The notes beneath the pieces are model-generated. The model ran no database searches. It was not told the DNA's origin and worked only from the letters and a program-made list of their open reading frames with translations. Positions 24,034 through 35,357 of a stretch of DNA of 64,000 nucleotides are shown here, in pieces. Made by a program: the position numbers and the translations under genes. This DNA comes from Lates calcarifer (Eukaryota > Chordata > Actinopteri > Centropomidae), in assembly GCF_001640805.2 (NCBI RefSeq), contig NC_066848.1, positions 23,298,483 through 23,362,482 of the forward strand, written 5' to 3'. How positions within the stretch are numbered: the stretch's first letter is position 1; every line of letters starts with the position of its first letter.

Positions 24034-24731
24034 TCTCTTCTATGAAATATAATTTTCTATGATGAATGGGCAATTTTGAAATTGTGGTGAAATAACCATG
24101 AAGACAAACATCAGGGTTGAACTCCAGCCATCAGCTATCAGCCCACCACCCATACTGCTCAATGCACAGGAACTCAAAGATTCCTAAACTTTGGTCAAAT
24201 GTTCAGAGGCATAAGAAAGCCTGTCCTTTTGAATGAGCACAAAGGGAGCCCCCTCCTCTCTTCCCCACATACTCACACATGCATTATCCAGCCAATGTAA
24301 ATCTGCAAGACATATGTTGAAGGGGCTACATAGGGGTTGTTTTCAAACCAGATGCAGAAGTTTTTTGAGAGAGGACTGCAGAAACGCATACATTTATGTC
24401 GGCAAAAGTTCAGTGTGCCTTCTGCTGCCACTGTGTCGAATGGTCTCTTTCTTCAACTCTCACACTCTTTCCTTCCCCTCCTCATCCTCTCATTCTCTTT
24501 CTTTCGTTTTATCTTTCTCTGTCACATACACACACATAGCATAACATAATGTCTTCCGCAGCTGTCTCTCCAAGGCGGGCGGTGCAAGGGTGATATGATG
24601 AATAGGGTGAAAGAGAAGAGAAGGGAGGAAAAATCGGAAAGAGGAGGAGGGGGGTCACTGCCACTGAAGTTGGATTCCTTCACACCAGTTGCTGAAAGCT
24701 TCCCCCTGCACGCATGGGAACATGTGTGCAT

Positions 24732-24735
<4 letters not shown>

Positions 24736-24781
<46 letters not shown>
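24736..24781 (+). repeat. (CA)n microsatellite, one of the longest
   Basis: About 22 perfect units. Confidence 0.96.
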
Positions 24782-26029
24782 GAGGCTGTGCATAGTGTTT
24801 CCTGTGACCCCAAACCACTGGTTCTCTATTGAGGTGATTGTGTTCTGTGGAGAGGTGGGTAGCCTATGTCTTGACCAGGTGTGTTTGAGCACACACACAC
24901 CTTGTCCTGCCTACCACAGACCTCACCTTGATAACCAAACACACAGTAAGGAAGCTCTGGATAACGAAAGGAGGCAGATTGCCGGGATTTTTTAAAGCTG
25001 ATTTTTCCCAGAAAGGGATACAGCAGCAGGTGAACAGCGGGGCTTTCCAAACTGAGTATCCCAATGAAGAGAGAGAGAGAACAATGGACTCAAATGCTCC
25101 CCAAAATCCCCTAGTTGCACAGTGAAACCAGGGTGCTTTATTAAGAGTTTGGTCTCCTTTTCTTTATTCAACTCCTTCTACCAGTGGCAAGTTAAATTAA
25201 TGATTCTCAGAGCTTTTTAGAGGCTCATTTTACCACTGAACAATAGGGGTACAGTTTCAAAACATGGTGGTGAGGAGGGGTACATGGGCAAGAAGACGGT
25301 AGCCAATTACACTTGTATTACTACATTAGAATCACTAATCACATCAGCGGTGGTATCACTGCCAGAATTACTGCCACAGTGTTTTTAGCACTTATCAGAT
25401 TAATAGAGTTTGGGGTAGTTGTGTGTTTGTCTGCTTTAATGTAACTGGCAAACATTAGCTTATCTAGCGAACTTGCATCTGTTTGTGGGGTTACAGATTT
25501 GTGAAAAAAAAAAAACCCTGTTCACAACAAGCACATCTGCTGGGTAGTATTTACCACTCTATGGGGTTCACTGAAAAAAGTCAAAGCTACAAAGATTCTC
25601 TTTGGGACTTTGGATCTGTTTTGGACAAATCCAGCAACAGACTAATTAATCCTGACTGCATTTCCCAACTCTGACCCATCCCCATTCACCATAGCAACTT
25701 TCATCAAGGCACATGGGCACTGTAGTGTTTAGTGCCATTCAACATACCAGACTTAGAGAAAAGCGATGATTCACTGGGATAAAGATGAAACATGCATAAC
25801 TAATAGCTTTGAACATGACTGTTGGGGATAATATCTCCACTCTCTGTCACACCATTCTGCATTAGAATTCCTACTGCATTACTATTACTACATTATATAG
25901 TCACTATAAAAGTTTAACTGCAGTCCTAGCTAGCAATTATTGGTTCAGGGACTGCTCTCTTAACATTCCTATTAGGTAATAAGAATATTTTTAGGTTTAG
26001 GTTAGAGAACTTAATGGAATCATTGCTCT

Positions 26030-26190
26030 AGCCAAAAGTGGTGGAAAGTTACCAATCAAGCACTACTTTGAGGTACTTCTACTTTGCTTGATTATTTCCA
26101 TTTTCTGCAACTTTACAGCTATAGTTACTTTGCAGGTTTTGATTTTACACTCAAAATACAGTGTATTGTTGAAGATTTTAAAAAGTCATC
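26030..26190 (+). repeat. Same 'GTGGAAAGTAAC' family, 5' part (copy 2)
   Basis: AAAGTGGTGGAAAGTTACC, then TACTTTGAGGTACTTCTACTTTGC, TTATTTCCATTTTCTGC and ATAGTTACTTTGCAG. Matches the 5' half of the copy at 28.9 kb. Confidence 0.68.
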
Positions 26191-26891
26191 TACAACCTGT
26201 TTGGCTTGTGACCTCTTTCATAACAGTTTTGTGTAGTTGTGGCCATTTGTCACGTTTCAGATGTCTGTGTTAGCAGCTCAATTAAAGAAACATTTACCCT
26301 CTACACTTGTCAGGTAAAATCTGTAATCCTATTGGTCAACATGAAGGAACATGTGGTAGGAGATGTCACTCTAGGCAGGAAAATACAAAAACCTCCGACA
26401 TGCTAGACTTTTCATCTGGGGGCGTCCCAGATGCCACATTGCTGTTCTTTGATTGTGTCACACTAGAAAGCCTATTCCTCTTTCCCAATATTCCCACTGG
26501 AATTTTGTCAGCTTCACTTTTATTAGGCATTATTTTCATAGTGTTGTACAGGAACCTGGTAAAGGACCTGAGTACTTCCATATTCACTCATGGTAAACAT
26601 TGTCAGTGCATAGATTATGTTGACATATTCAGTCACATTGTAAGAAAATTCCTTGAAATTATCACCTAAATGGTCTTAAAATGTTGCAGATCAAACTGCC
26701 AGCCCTTGTACGCAACATGATGCAATATTATGCAATGTAATTCTACACTAGCGTCACTATCATGGTACTGAGTGTACTGAATGAATGGAATGTTTTTGTA
26801 ATGTAATCAATGCATTCTTAAAACACGCACCTTCATCTTCAGTTACCTACTGCACATCAGATAGCACATTTATGCTGTACATTAAGCTGCA

Positions 26892-26938
26892 TGCACACAG
26901 GCACACACATACACACACACACGCACACACACACAAAC
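26892..26938 (+). repeat. (CA)n microsatellite, interrupted
   Basis: CA run broken by G and T substitutions. Confidence 0.9.
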
Positions 26939-27228
26939 ATACTTTCTGCATATGCTTGTTTGCAGACACATTTCCTGTCAGGGATTAATGGCATTCATCT
27001 TAGCTTAACGACACACCATACACAACAGCATGGACATACACACCCCTCAGACACCACACATAAATGCATGTATACAAATGGGGGATTACAAAGACAACTT
27101 TAAAGTTTATAGTACACAAGCATACGGAGTTCAGCTTGCACTGACAGGTATGTAGAAATATGGCATGCTGGTTAGTAAAACAGAAACACACAGGTATGCA
27201 GTTTGCAATCAAACCCCTTCGCAAGTGC

Positions 27229-27262
27229 ACAGACACGTACACACACACACACACACACACAT
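27229..27262 (+). repeat. (CA)n microsatellite
   Basis: CA run with a GTA interruption at its start. Confidence 0.9.
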
Positions 27263-27477
27263 ACGCACAACTGTAAGCAAACACAGTGAGTGAGCATGGC
27301 TGGAGGTGCCTGGTGTTGTTTTCTGACTCATATTACAGCTCGCTGAAGCAGCTCCATGCAGCTCCTTCTGTGGCTGCGGCTCTCATTCCTCTGTAGCCAC
27401 ATCAAGGAGCGCTGGATTCCCTGCTAAACAGACGCTTTAGCAGCACCGCCGGGTGCTGGGTCCCACCAACTTAGAGA

Positions 27478-27522
27478 AACAGACAGAGAGAGAGAGAGAA
27501 AGAGGAGAGGGAGAGAGAGACC
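27478..27522 (+). repeat. (GA)n purine tract
   Basis: GA-repeats with AAAG and GGG interruptions. Confidence 0.9.
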
Positions 27523-27689
27523 TCCAGCCTGCAGCAGCACAGCCACACCACAGCCATTATGTGCAGATTCAATGGAATCTAATGTGGAGGATGTGGCTGG
27601 CTATCTCAGATGCTGTTTATGTAACCATGAGGAGAAGAAGAGGGGAGAATATTGAACAGGGAATGGTGGAGGCCAAAAACAGAATAAAG

Positions 27690-28270
27690 CCATCCATTCT
27701 CTGCCTTTTGTCTAACTGGGTGAACGCTCCTGTGCAGCCCGTCAGCTGCTCTGCACTTTCTAATGGCTTAATGAGCGCTAAACAGAGCCATTGTAGACTA
27801 AATGACGGTGTGTTTAAAGCTGGTTCAAAAATTGGGTGATTACAAAGTGATGATCATCTGTATAAACACAAAGTGGGCTATTTGTGCCAGACATGGACTA
27901 TGCTGTTGTTCTCTAGCAGGGTTTAAAAAGCTGGGAGCTTCAAGCAACATGCCTGTGTGCGATCAACTCAGTTTCACTAGAGTGTGAGTGATTCAGGACT
28001 TTGCTGTCCTCATGTTTTGTGTTAGACTGCCACCTAGTGATGGCATGTCCCCTGCCTCATCTCCTGTCTGCTTTCTCTCTCTGTCTCTGTGCATGAAGTT
28101 ATCTAACAGGTATTAGCGCTGGGGGAATCTTGACTTGAGTGAAACCAGCAGATGTGGCGGCGATAATGACTCTTAAAGTCCTCTCGTCCTTGGCCTGGAG
28201 AGTTTTCCCAGACTTTATGTGCTCAGTCAGCTGAATTAGTAGAACAACAAGTGCTCAGGGAGTAAGAGAC
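27690..28270. other. Candidate conserved noncoding block
   Basis: Contains TCTAATGGCTTAATGAGCGC and later GCGGCGATAATGACTC and CTGAATTAGTAG. The open frame over 27453-27839 begins in a GA-repeat and shows no domain. Confidence 0.25.
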
Positions 28271-28914
28271 ACTGTATGTGTGGATGGTGAAAGATGGAAA
28301 GATCATGTTGGCCACATTTGATCAATCCCTTGTGTTCAATTTAAGTGATGCTCAAAGCCCCCTCAATGTCCAAGCACACAGATCCTCAATAAGGCACAGA
28401 TTTTTTAGTCATTGTTGAACTGATATGTCAACCACAGATTTCTTTATTTCCTGTTTTTGTCGGCTTGTAACTCGTGCCTGTGCAACTGGCTGTTTATGCT
28501 GTCAAGACAGTAATAACGTTGTCATGCTCAGAGGCATTGGAATATGTTCAGTTTCTGTTTTACACCTCCACAGTAATGTTTATCTGAACACAATGTGAGA
28601 ACTGATTTCACTTTATTTTCAAAACGTTTAAATCTCTGAGAGTGAAATTTTGGATCATTGGAAACAGGTGGAGTTATCTTACCACTCCGCCTTGGGTAAT
28701 TCCATTTTGTGAGACTTGATACTTTTTCCCCACCAGATTTCACAAGATATTTTCCTCCTCTAGATGAATCCGACAGCTGCAGTTCTTACTTGCAGAATAC
28801 ACTTTCACATGCAAAAACTATGATGAGCTGATACTGTGCAGTATCATTCATTACTGGAGATTAAATTACATTCTATGCTGCAGTGATCACCCACAACATT
28901 AGAATATGTTTTTA

Positions 28915-29385
28915 CCAGTGATGGAAAATAACTAAGCACATTTACACAGTTTGACATACTTTAACTTTTCTTCAGTCTTTTACTCCATTACATTTCAGCA
29001 GGAAATGTCATTTTAGACTTTAACAGCTGGACTTACTATTTAGGTTAGATTGTTTGACATGCAGCACTGTTATAGGAACAACATTGTATTATAACACTTT
29101 ACAATGCAGATGAAAATGGGGCCACCTTAATCAGTTCCAACAAGAAAATGCCACTTACACATTAGTGCATCACCAGTAATAATTGGATAATATCTATTTT
29201 GCAGTAATTTCTATCATTAGTAGTATTGTTTTTATTGAGTGGTTTAACTTTTGAAACTTTAGGTACATTTTGTTGCATTATTCTTTTACATATGGTGACC
29301 ATATAGTAAATTCAATACTTTATTTTTTGTGGTATTGCTTCTTTTACTTACAAATCTGAATACCTCTTCCAACACTTGTTACTGT
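28915..29385 (+). repeat. Percomorph dispersed repeat, 'GGTGGAAAGTAACTAAGTACATTTACTC' type (copy 1)
   Basis: Begins AGTGATGGAAAATAACTAAGC, continues with TTTTACTCCATTACATTTCAG, TGCCACTTACACATTAGTGCATC and ATAATTGGATAATAT, and ends with the TCTTCCAACACTTG-type terminus. This is a near-complete degenerate copy of a family recalled from percomorph genomes; it looks non-autonomous and has no open frame. Confidence 0.72.
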
Positions 29386-30123
29386 AGTTAAAAGTGTTCT
29401 TCTTCAGAATAGTACTTTTGAATACTTATGTGAGTTTAACTATTGATACCTAACTTCAGCTGGGTATTATGTGTTGCTTTACTTTGCTTAATTTTACTTG
29501 ACTTGATTTGACTTGACTTTATTTTGTCCTTACTGTGAATTACTTCACTCAGACTGCTAAAGCCTCATATTAGCCTTGGCTGAACTTCAGAATTTTCATG
29601 AATGAAGGGCTGTGGCTTTTGTCTCCCATTTTTGCAGTGTAGTCGCAGCACAAGGGGATCTTTTTAATGGCTGTGTGGAGAGAAGGAATGATTACAGTGA
29701 CCCATGATGCTCTCAAGATACATATGGCACATATACGTATTGTATTAAAATGGTTTTGAAAAAGTCCTCATCTGTCCTTCAAGTAACATTGTCTCCAACA
29801 GATTTACAATATGGGACTTGGGAGGGGTTGAGGTCTCTCCATGTCTGCTCTGTGATCTGTCATAACCAAACTGCAAACGGCTGTTTGTGTAGGGGTAAAT
29901 AGCACACTAAAAATAAATGATGAATAAAATTGCAAGAAATTGTTGAAAATAAGTAAAGAAATTTTTCCTAAAGCCCTGTAATGGCATTCACTTGTTACCC
30001 CAGAGAGATCCAGTAAGAGTCCATACTGTACACTGGAAAAGATGATTTGACAGTTTCTTAAAAAAAAGAATTCGATACTGACAAAGTTATTATAAACCAT
30101 AATGAATATAAATGCCACTTCCA

Positions 30124-30174
<51 letters not shown>
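30124..30174 (+). repeat. Compound (TG)n-(GA)n microsatellite
   Basis: TG run to about 30142 passing directly into a GA run of about 16 units. Confidence 0.95.
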
Positions 30175-30178
<4 letters not shown>

Positions 30179-30296
30179 CTGGGTCTTTGGTTCATATCTT
30201 CTGACCTGATCCTCACAAGACTGAGGCATGGGTATGTGGCACTTTCCAAAACTCATTCATCTCCCTGAGCAAGCCAGGTTTCAGTGCATACCTCAG

Positions 30297-30299
<3 letters not shown>

Positions 30300-30345
<46 letters not shown>
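30300..30345 (+). repeat. (CA)n microsatellite
   Basis: About 22 perfect units. Confidence 0.96.
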
Positions 30346-30347
<2 letters not shown>

Positions 30348-31374
30348 TACACATACGTATGCATGCATTAACAGTACAGTGTATGTTTAACTTAGCAGCT
30401 AGAATAGTCCCCCAGTGAGAGGTGTTGATGGATGGATGTCAGAAGGCAATGACCTGCCTGGGTCTCTATTTCACACAACCACATTAACTGGGTCATCAAT
30501 CAGTGTGTGTGTGAGACAGTGTGGGTGCGTGTGCATGTGCGTGTGGTTTTGAACATGCACAAGTTCCATATGTTTGACTATGCCAGCGCCCCAGCATGTA
30601 AATTGCAAGCATGAATCCATATGTACAAGTGATACACTCATTAACAGTGGGATGTATGCACACACACACACACAGTCATAGGGATAAGGATCTGTACTGT
30701 TGACCTCCAGGACCTCATTACTGCAGCCAATCAGGAGACAAAACATCAGGCTGATTAGTGAAACCTGCACAAATAAACAGCAAATGACTGAGCACCAAGA
30801 GAGAGAGAGAGAGAGGACGGTGAAGGCGGAGGGTGAGGTTGGGTGAGACAGAGATGGGGGAGAGACAAAAGTCCCTTTTATACAGCCTGCTCAAGGCGGG
30901 AAAGATGCACTTTTATTCCATCTGACCATTCTATATGAAAGGTACGAACCCAGAATGGTGTGGGGCATTGTTTTTCTGCCTTTAAGCCGACAGCAGAGGC
31001 AGTAACAGAGAGGCATGGTGGGACAGATGTTGTCACATCACGTCACATCACACTGGGGCAGCATTATACCTTTGTTTGGTTCAGTGTAAACAAACAAAGC
31101 CAGCATAATAGTGGGTTTTCTAAACGACAGCGTAGCGGGATCTCTGTTTAAAAGGGGCTAAAGAGAGAGAAAAAGAGAGGAATAGTGTTGCCTGAGGTGA
31201 GAGGGGTTTCTCTCTCGTACAGCTTAACCTCACACTACCTTCTCTAAGTTCATGTCAGAGGCCCTGGGGATACATGACTATGTACAAAAGGGGAGAACAC
31301 ACACACATGCAAACACACCCATCAGTTCACACACTTCTTTTTCTTTCCTTGCACTTATATCTCGCTCTCTCTCC

Positions 31375-31685
31375 CACACACACACACACACACACACACA
31401 CATTATGTTCCCCTGCAAAGAAGATCCATCCACAGTTGGACACCGCTACACCTCAGTGGTTGTGATGAATGAGGACAATCACAGCTACAAATCTTATCTG
31501 GACCCTCAGTGTGTGTGTGTGTGTGTGTGTTTCCTTCCAGCTGTGCTCTACTTCATGGCCCAGTCCCCTCTGATACAACTTTGGTGGGTTATATAAGAGT
31601 TGGCAGACTCAATTGTAGAGTGTGTGTGTGTGAGTAAATTACTTCATACATTACTGTCTGTGGATGCAGGTATGTGTGTTTGGAG

Positions 31686-31717
<32 letters not shown>
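31375..31717 (+). repeat. Cluster of (CA)n and two (TG)n arrays
   Basis: CA 31375-31402, TG 31509-31530 and TG 31688-31717 within 350 bases. The CA and TG arrays are complementary. Confidence 0.93.
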
Positions 31718-31718
<1 letters not shown>

Positions 31719-33044
31719 CCTCCAGCTTGGCAAAGATTTACAGTGAAACAAAATGTTGTAAAACAAAGGTTATTTGAAAGGAACATGCAGATGTTTACAA
31801 CAGTGATGAAAGAACTGACATTTCTAAGTCTCACAAACACACACATTTACACATACAGCACTGCAGGCATGCACACTAACTCACACACGCCACAGTGACA
31901 CACTCACACCAGTGTGAATGGCATTACAAGAGCTGAGGAATCTGGCTGCTGGATATTTCCTCCATTCCACTGTCAACCATTCATCTCTTGCTCCGAGGGA
32001 GGAGGGAAGCGAGGGGTGAGAGAGATATTACAGAGAGTCAGAGATGGAAAGAGAGAGAGAGAGACAATCTCTTCCTTCACCCGCTGGCAATCAGCCAAGA
32101 ACATTCTGTACTAGTTTGTTTGTGGGGGAAATAGAGAATACATTTCTATTCCTCGTGAATCTGACCTTCCTGTCTGCTTTTCTGTCCATTTACTAACTCT
32201 CCGTCTGTGTACTTAAACATCTCTTTGTGTAACTAAGACAGTTGTTGTTAAAATGTCAAAAGATGTAAAGGCTCTTACTGTAGAAGAACCAGTTAAAATA
32301 ATGACCTAGGACAGTAAATATGTCTGTCTTTGTAGCTGTAGGTGAGACATGTTGGCTTTCTTAAAGGGAAACACTGTTCGATTTAGTTTCTCTTAAAGCC
32401 AGAATGTAGCCCAGGTGGCCAAAATGCCTACATGTTTGTTAAGAATGACATAGCTGAGTCAGCCCAAGAACAAAACAAAAGTAGCCAAATCTGGCTGCTA
32501 TGAGCCATTTTCTCATGAGGTCCCAGCAACGTCTAGACAATCAGGTCTGTAGTCATCCTTTCACACACGTAGCACACACCAGGAGATTGTCCATTTCAGC
32601 TGAATTCTCACCTATTAGAAATACCCTGCAATGTTTGGTTAAGGCAAGGAGCCTGAGCAAAGCCTACAAAAGGCACAATAGAAATGTCATCACGCCCACT
32701 CGTTCACTGTGAATTCTCTGGAAAATGACTGGCTCTATTCACACATCATTTGGAAATTACACAGATTTTGTATCAGGGATTTGGCAGGTCCATTTAATGT
32801 CCGCTCCAGCTGATTCCGACATTTGTGTTCTCACATACAGCTCATCTGGGTAATTTCTAGATAAGTTCAGGGTTGCAGTGGATGTGTGAAAGCAGCTATA
32901 TATGGGCTACAACAGTTATCCATGTAGTACTCCAATGCCAGAGCACGGCCGAGTGGGTCCATATTAAACAGCCAGCCTTGTAGACAGTACCTTGGAAACG
33001 GCTATAGCACAAAATCAGATCAAACTCCCAAACTGAGCGAGTCA

Positions 33045-33290
33045 TGTTTTCAATGTTACTGGCAGTAGCTGGTCAACACAGTGGAGCATTTAGAAGCTAA
33101 AGAACCTGATACTTTCTTCTAAAAAGTTGGTGGGAAACAAAGCAGAGGGGTAAACAGAGTAAATATTGGACCTACATTAATCAGTTGACAGAACCGTGAC
33201 TCTAAATAAATACATACTATATGTTGCTTTGTGTTTGCTGGATGTAAACACAGAGCCAGTTGCTAACATATAAGCCATATCAACTTCATA
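33045..33290 (-). repeat. Repeat family C copy
   Basis: Plus-strand blocks ACAGTGGAGCATTTAGAAGC, CTAAAGAACCTGATAC, AAACAAAGCAGAGGGG and GTGACTCTAAATAAATAC align in order with the 45.1 kb copy, same orientation. Confidence 0.62.
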
Positions 33291-33299
33291 AGGTGATAA

Positions 33300-34040
33300 T
33301 ATCACTGGAAAAAGTAATGTAAAATCAACAAGTTCCTCTTGACTGACTGGAGGCCTGCTAATCAGTGTAATCTTCAAGACGTGTGTGAAGATCTCTCTGT
33401 CACATGATTCAGTAATCCTGACTTAAATCATAAAACAGCAAAGAGAGGACCATCAAGCTGAGCTGCCATAATTTGCACAATTGAAATTTTGAGGGTTTTA
33501 GTGAAGAGAACAACCAATGTACTATCAAACCTCTTTTATCCACTCTCTTTTAACCACTTTTATCAAAGTTTAATTTCTGGTCATTTAAATTCTTAAAATC
33601 ACTTCTGTGTTGTACAGTTACTGTTTACAGCCATTGGGGGGCACCAACTTGTCTGTATCACAAGCAGCTTTAAACTTCATACTAAATTGCATGAAATGTT
33701 AATGGATATACTTAAAGTATATTTACTTGTCTGTCTATCTGTATGCCTCTTTGTCTGTCATACTGCCTCTATAGACTGCAGTTCTGCACATATGAAACAG
33801 TCTAAACACAACCAGCTGTGCTCTGGACTGCTTGGAGCCCCATTACACATATGGTAGAAGAATATATTATGAGCTTTGCACATGCATGTAAAATGCATGT
33901 GCGTGTTAAAATGTGCATGCAGGTGAGTGCATGTTTTTTCAGTGTTTGTGTGGATAGGGAGAGTGTGATAGCTGACAGAGGGCATGAGAAATGATCACAC
34001 CCATATCCATCCATATCCATATCACCCTCGATGAGTGCGA
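33300..34040. other. Noncoding left flank of the viral remnant
   Basis: AT-rich, with a hairpin at 33878-33902 and CCATAT units at 34000-34022 just before the first viral-like frame. No terminal inverted repeat was recognised. Confidence 0.45.
33878..33902. repeat. 10-bp-arm perfect hairpin
   Basis: GCACATGCAT and ATGCATGTGC around GTAAA, followed by a further GTGCATGCA copy. Confidence 0.85.
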
Positions 34041-34043
34041 TTC

Positions 34044-34202
34044 ATGGTTTTAGGGACTTCTACTTTATTCAGTGGTGCAACTGGCGGGCTCTGCGGGGAG
34101 GTTGACGACGCCATCAAAAGAGACAAAATCAACACTGGCTTTAAGGCTGTTAGAAAACGCCTTGTTTTTGACAATTGGTGCGCAAGATGGTCTCATGTGT
34201 AG
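34044..34202 (+). CDS. Short 52-aa open frame upstream of the capsid fragment, unrecognised
   Basis: Seen: ATG 34044-34046 to TAG 34200-34202, 52 residues, with a glycine-rich start (LFSGATGGLCGEVDD) and a basic, positively charged second half (AIKRDK, FKAVRKRL). I do not recognise it. Its place just upstream of the capsid fragment and its small basic character could fit a decayed piece of a Polinton minor or core protein, but this is inference. A consensus splice donor GTAAGT (34254-34259) and an acceptor TTTTTACAG (ending 34338) lie between it and the capsid frame. All three frames contain stops before the donor, so no open join exists. Could equally be a chance frame. Confidence 0.25.
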   Translation: MVLGTSTLFSGATGGLCGEVDDAIKRDKINTGFKAVRKRLVFDNWCARWSHV

Positions 34203-34253
34203 ACCGAAAATCGTCAGATCTGGCAACTACTGATTATGAGTGTTAGGTAGATT

Positions 34254-34338
34254 GTAAGTATTATTATTTGTCATGCTGTTTTTTTGTTGGTGTGTATGTA
34301 TTATAAAACACTATTTAACTGTAAACTTGTTTTTACAG
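34254..34338 (+). other. Possible short spliceosomal intron (85 bp)
   Basis: Begins GTAAGT and ends TTTTTACAG, with a branch-like TTTAAC about 20 bases before the acceptor. The length is typical of short fish introns. No reading frame continues across it, so it may be coincidental. Confidence 0.2.
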
Positions 34339-34541
34339 AGGTTCCCTGCAGTCCCAAAGCTTCATCATCATTAACATTGACACCTCAGACTCCATCTACA
34401 TCATCATCATCTACACCCTCTTGGAAAACAATGGCCTCTCCACCACCACCACATGCATCACCTTCGATTCAAACACCTCTGGTGTCCCTGATCACTGCTG
34501 AGCTGGATGAAGTGGTGGAAAACAACCCAACTGCAGGGTCT

Positions 34542-34757
34542 GTTGACCACCCTCTCAGGCTTATAACACAGTCCTCCAACACATACCCATACTGTGGAAT
34601 AATCGAATGTCTAATCAACTACGGAACCAACACGCTGAATACACAGTTCAGCATGGAAATGTTTTGTAAAGACACCAGCGGCCACATGGACAATTCGTCC
34701 ATAGAAGGAGACAACGCATGCCTGGTGGAGAGAGGGGGATACATGAGAAACAGCTGA
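34542..34757 (+). pseudogene. Major capsid protein (hexon-like double jelly-roll, F54H12.2-like) fragment
   Basis: Role in the family: the trimeric double jelly-roll protein that builds the icosahedral shell. Seen: about 71 codons ending in TGA at 34755-34757. They carry RLITQSSNTYPY (NTYPY 34578-34592), a segment IIECLINYG, the CKDTSGHMDN block (from 34665) and a final ERGGYMRNS. These match in order the recalled conserved region of capsid proteins annotated as uncharacterized F54H12.2-like in animal genomes (NTYPYRA...LLSYG...KDTxGxMD). The frame is open upstream to 34284, but that part is Ser/Pro/Thr-rich and unlike the family. The expected sequence after the block (the GRLH/DLFFQ region and second jelly roll) is missing: at about 34757-34797 it gives way to an (ACCAAT)n-like stretch and the 3' end of the opposite-strand late gene. 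So it is a truncated internal fragment, probably made by deletion or inversion. Confidence 0.72.
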
Positions 34758-34768
34758 ATGCTGGAACC

Positions 34769-34797
34769 AATTGCACCAATACCAATACCAATACCTT
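34769..34797. repeat. (ACCAAT)n-like microsatellite at the capsid/late-gene junction
   Basis: Three to four imperfect ACCAAT/CAATAC units separate the last capsid-like codons (plus strand) from the last conserved codons of the minus-strand late gene. It marks the probable rearrangement or deletion join. Confidence 0.6.
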
Positions 34798-35306
34798 GAT
34801 GAATCTGAGACGTTGTGTACGGCTGTTACACTTTTTATTAAATCGTATACATGTGAGCCTCTGATCGGTTGTTTGTTAATGGTAATCCCACCCTGGTCAG
34901 TCCATGATATTACATCTGACACACAGGTTACCGCTACCAAAATGAGCTCTGAATTTCTTTTGTTCTTTTTTGGCATGTGTCTTAGACACAAGACCTCCTC
35001 TACAACCAGATCTTTAACACCGGTGTCATTAACAGGATGTGCGGCATCCTAACTAATGCCACCCACATCAGCACTTTTAGTGACGGGTAACGGTAGAGTT
35101 AATGCTCATCCTTTCTAACCAGCGATGGTATCTCTGAAGAATGCTGGAATATTTTTTAGCCTTGTCATACATGTTTGAGTCCAGACATTGCAACACCTCA
35201 ACCATAGCTTTGTCCAATTCATATTCTGCTGCTGCTGCTGCTCCTGCTGTTTTGACATGTCCAACTGGTGGTGGGGGACCAAAAACATTTTTTGTGCATG
35301 CTCCAT
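34794..35306 (-). pseudogene. Second conserved Polinton/Maverick late-cluster protein (LVP...ILQRY...GSHxxDLI type), broken
   Basis: Seen: the ATG at 35306-35304 begins MEHAQKMFLVPHHQLD, matching the N-terminus of a small family that follows the previous gene in Maverick-type elements. After a CTG/CAG-rich stretch (35222-35247 on the plus strand) the conserved middle, LDKAMVEVL then ILQRY (35142-35128), is in a second frame that stops at 35079-35077. A third frame has a TAG at 35051-35049, then VKDLVVEEVL, a PKKNKRN-type helix, a WTDQGGITIN strand and the GSHVYDLIKSVTAVHN C-terminal signature ending near 34794. Two frame changes plus one stop show that it is dead. The protein function is not assigned in my knowledge; the signature (tryptophan, glycine-rich strand, GS(N/H)xxDL) is characteristic of the element's structural gene cluster. 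Its 3' end abuts the oppositely oriented capsid fragment. No start other than the ATG fits the recalled N-terminal LVP motif. Confidence 0.68.
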
Positions 35307-35357
35307 TTTTTCTTTACCCGCAAGAAATGAGACTAGTAATAAATAGAATGGCTGCAC

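Larger units (their letters stand above)
22170..26030. other. Noncoding, no gene recognised
   Basis: Purine-rich tract 22680-22910, poly-T near 24.0 kb and a (CA)22 array at 24.74 kb. The rest is unique AT-rich DNA. Confidence 0.5.
29390..33040. other. Noncoding, very microsatellite-dense
   Basis: At least six CA/TG/GA arrays in 2 kb (30.1-31.9 kb) and purine tracts at 30.79-30.88 and 32.0-32.07 kb. No coding signal. Confidence 0.5.

Noticed and set aside
27453..27839. 128-residue open frame after a GA-repeat
   Set aside because: The N-terminal third is translated GA-repeat and the rest has no recognisable domain; better explained as an open frame in noncoding DNA.
30300..30345. Tandem arrays as a possible CRISPR
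   Set aside because: Dinucleotide microsatellites without spacer structure; the organism is clearly eukaryotic.
34284..34541. Ser/Pro/Thr-rich N-terminal extension of the capsid frame
   Set aside because: Starts at TTG and does not resemble the family N-terminus; TCA/ACC repeats create the open frame. Only the part from about 34542 is called capsid.
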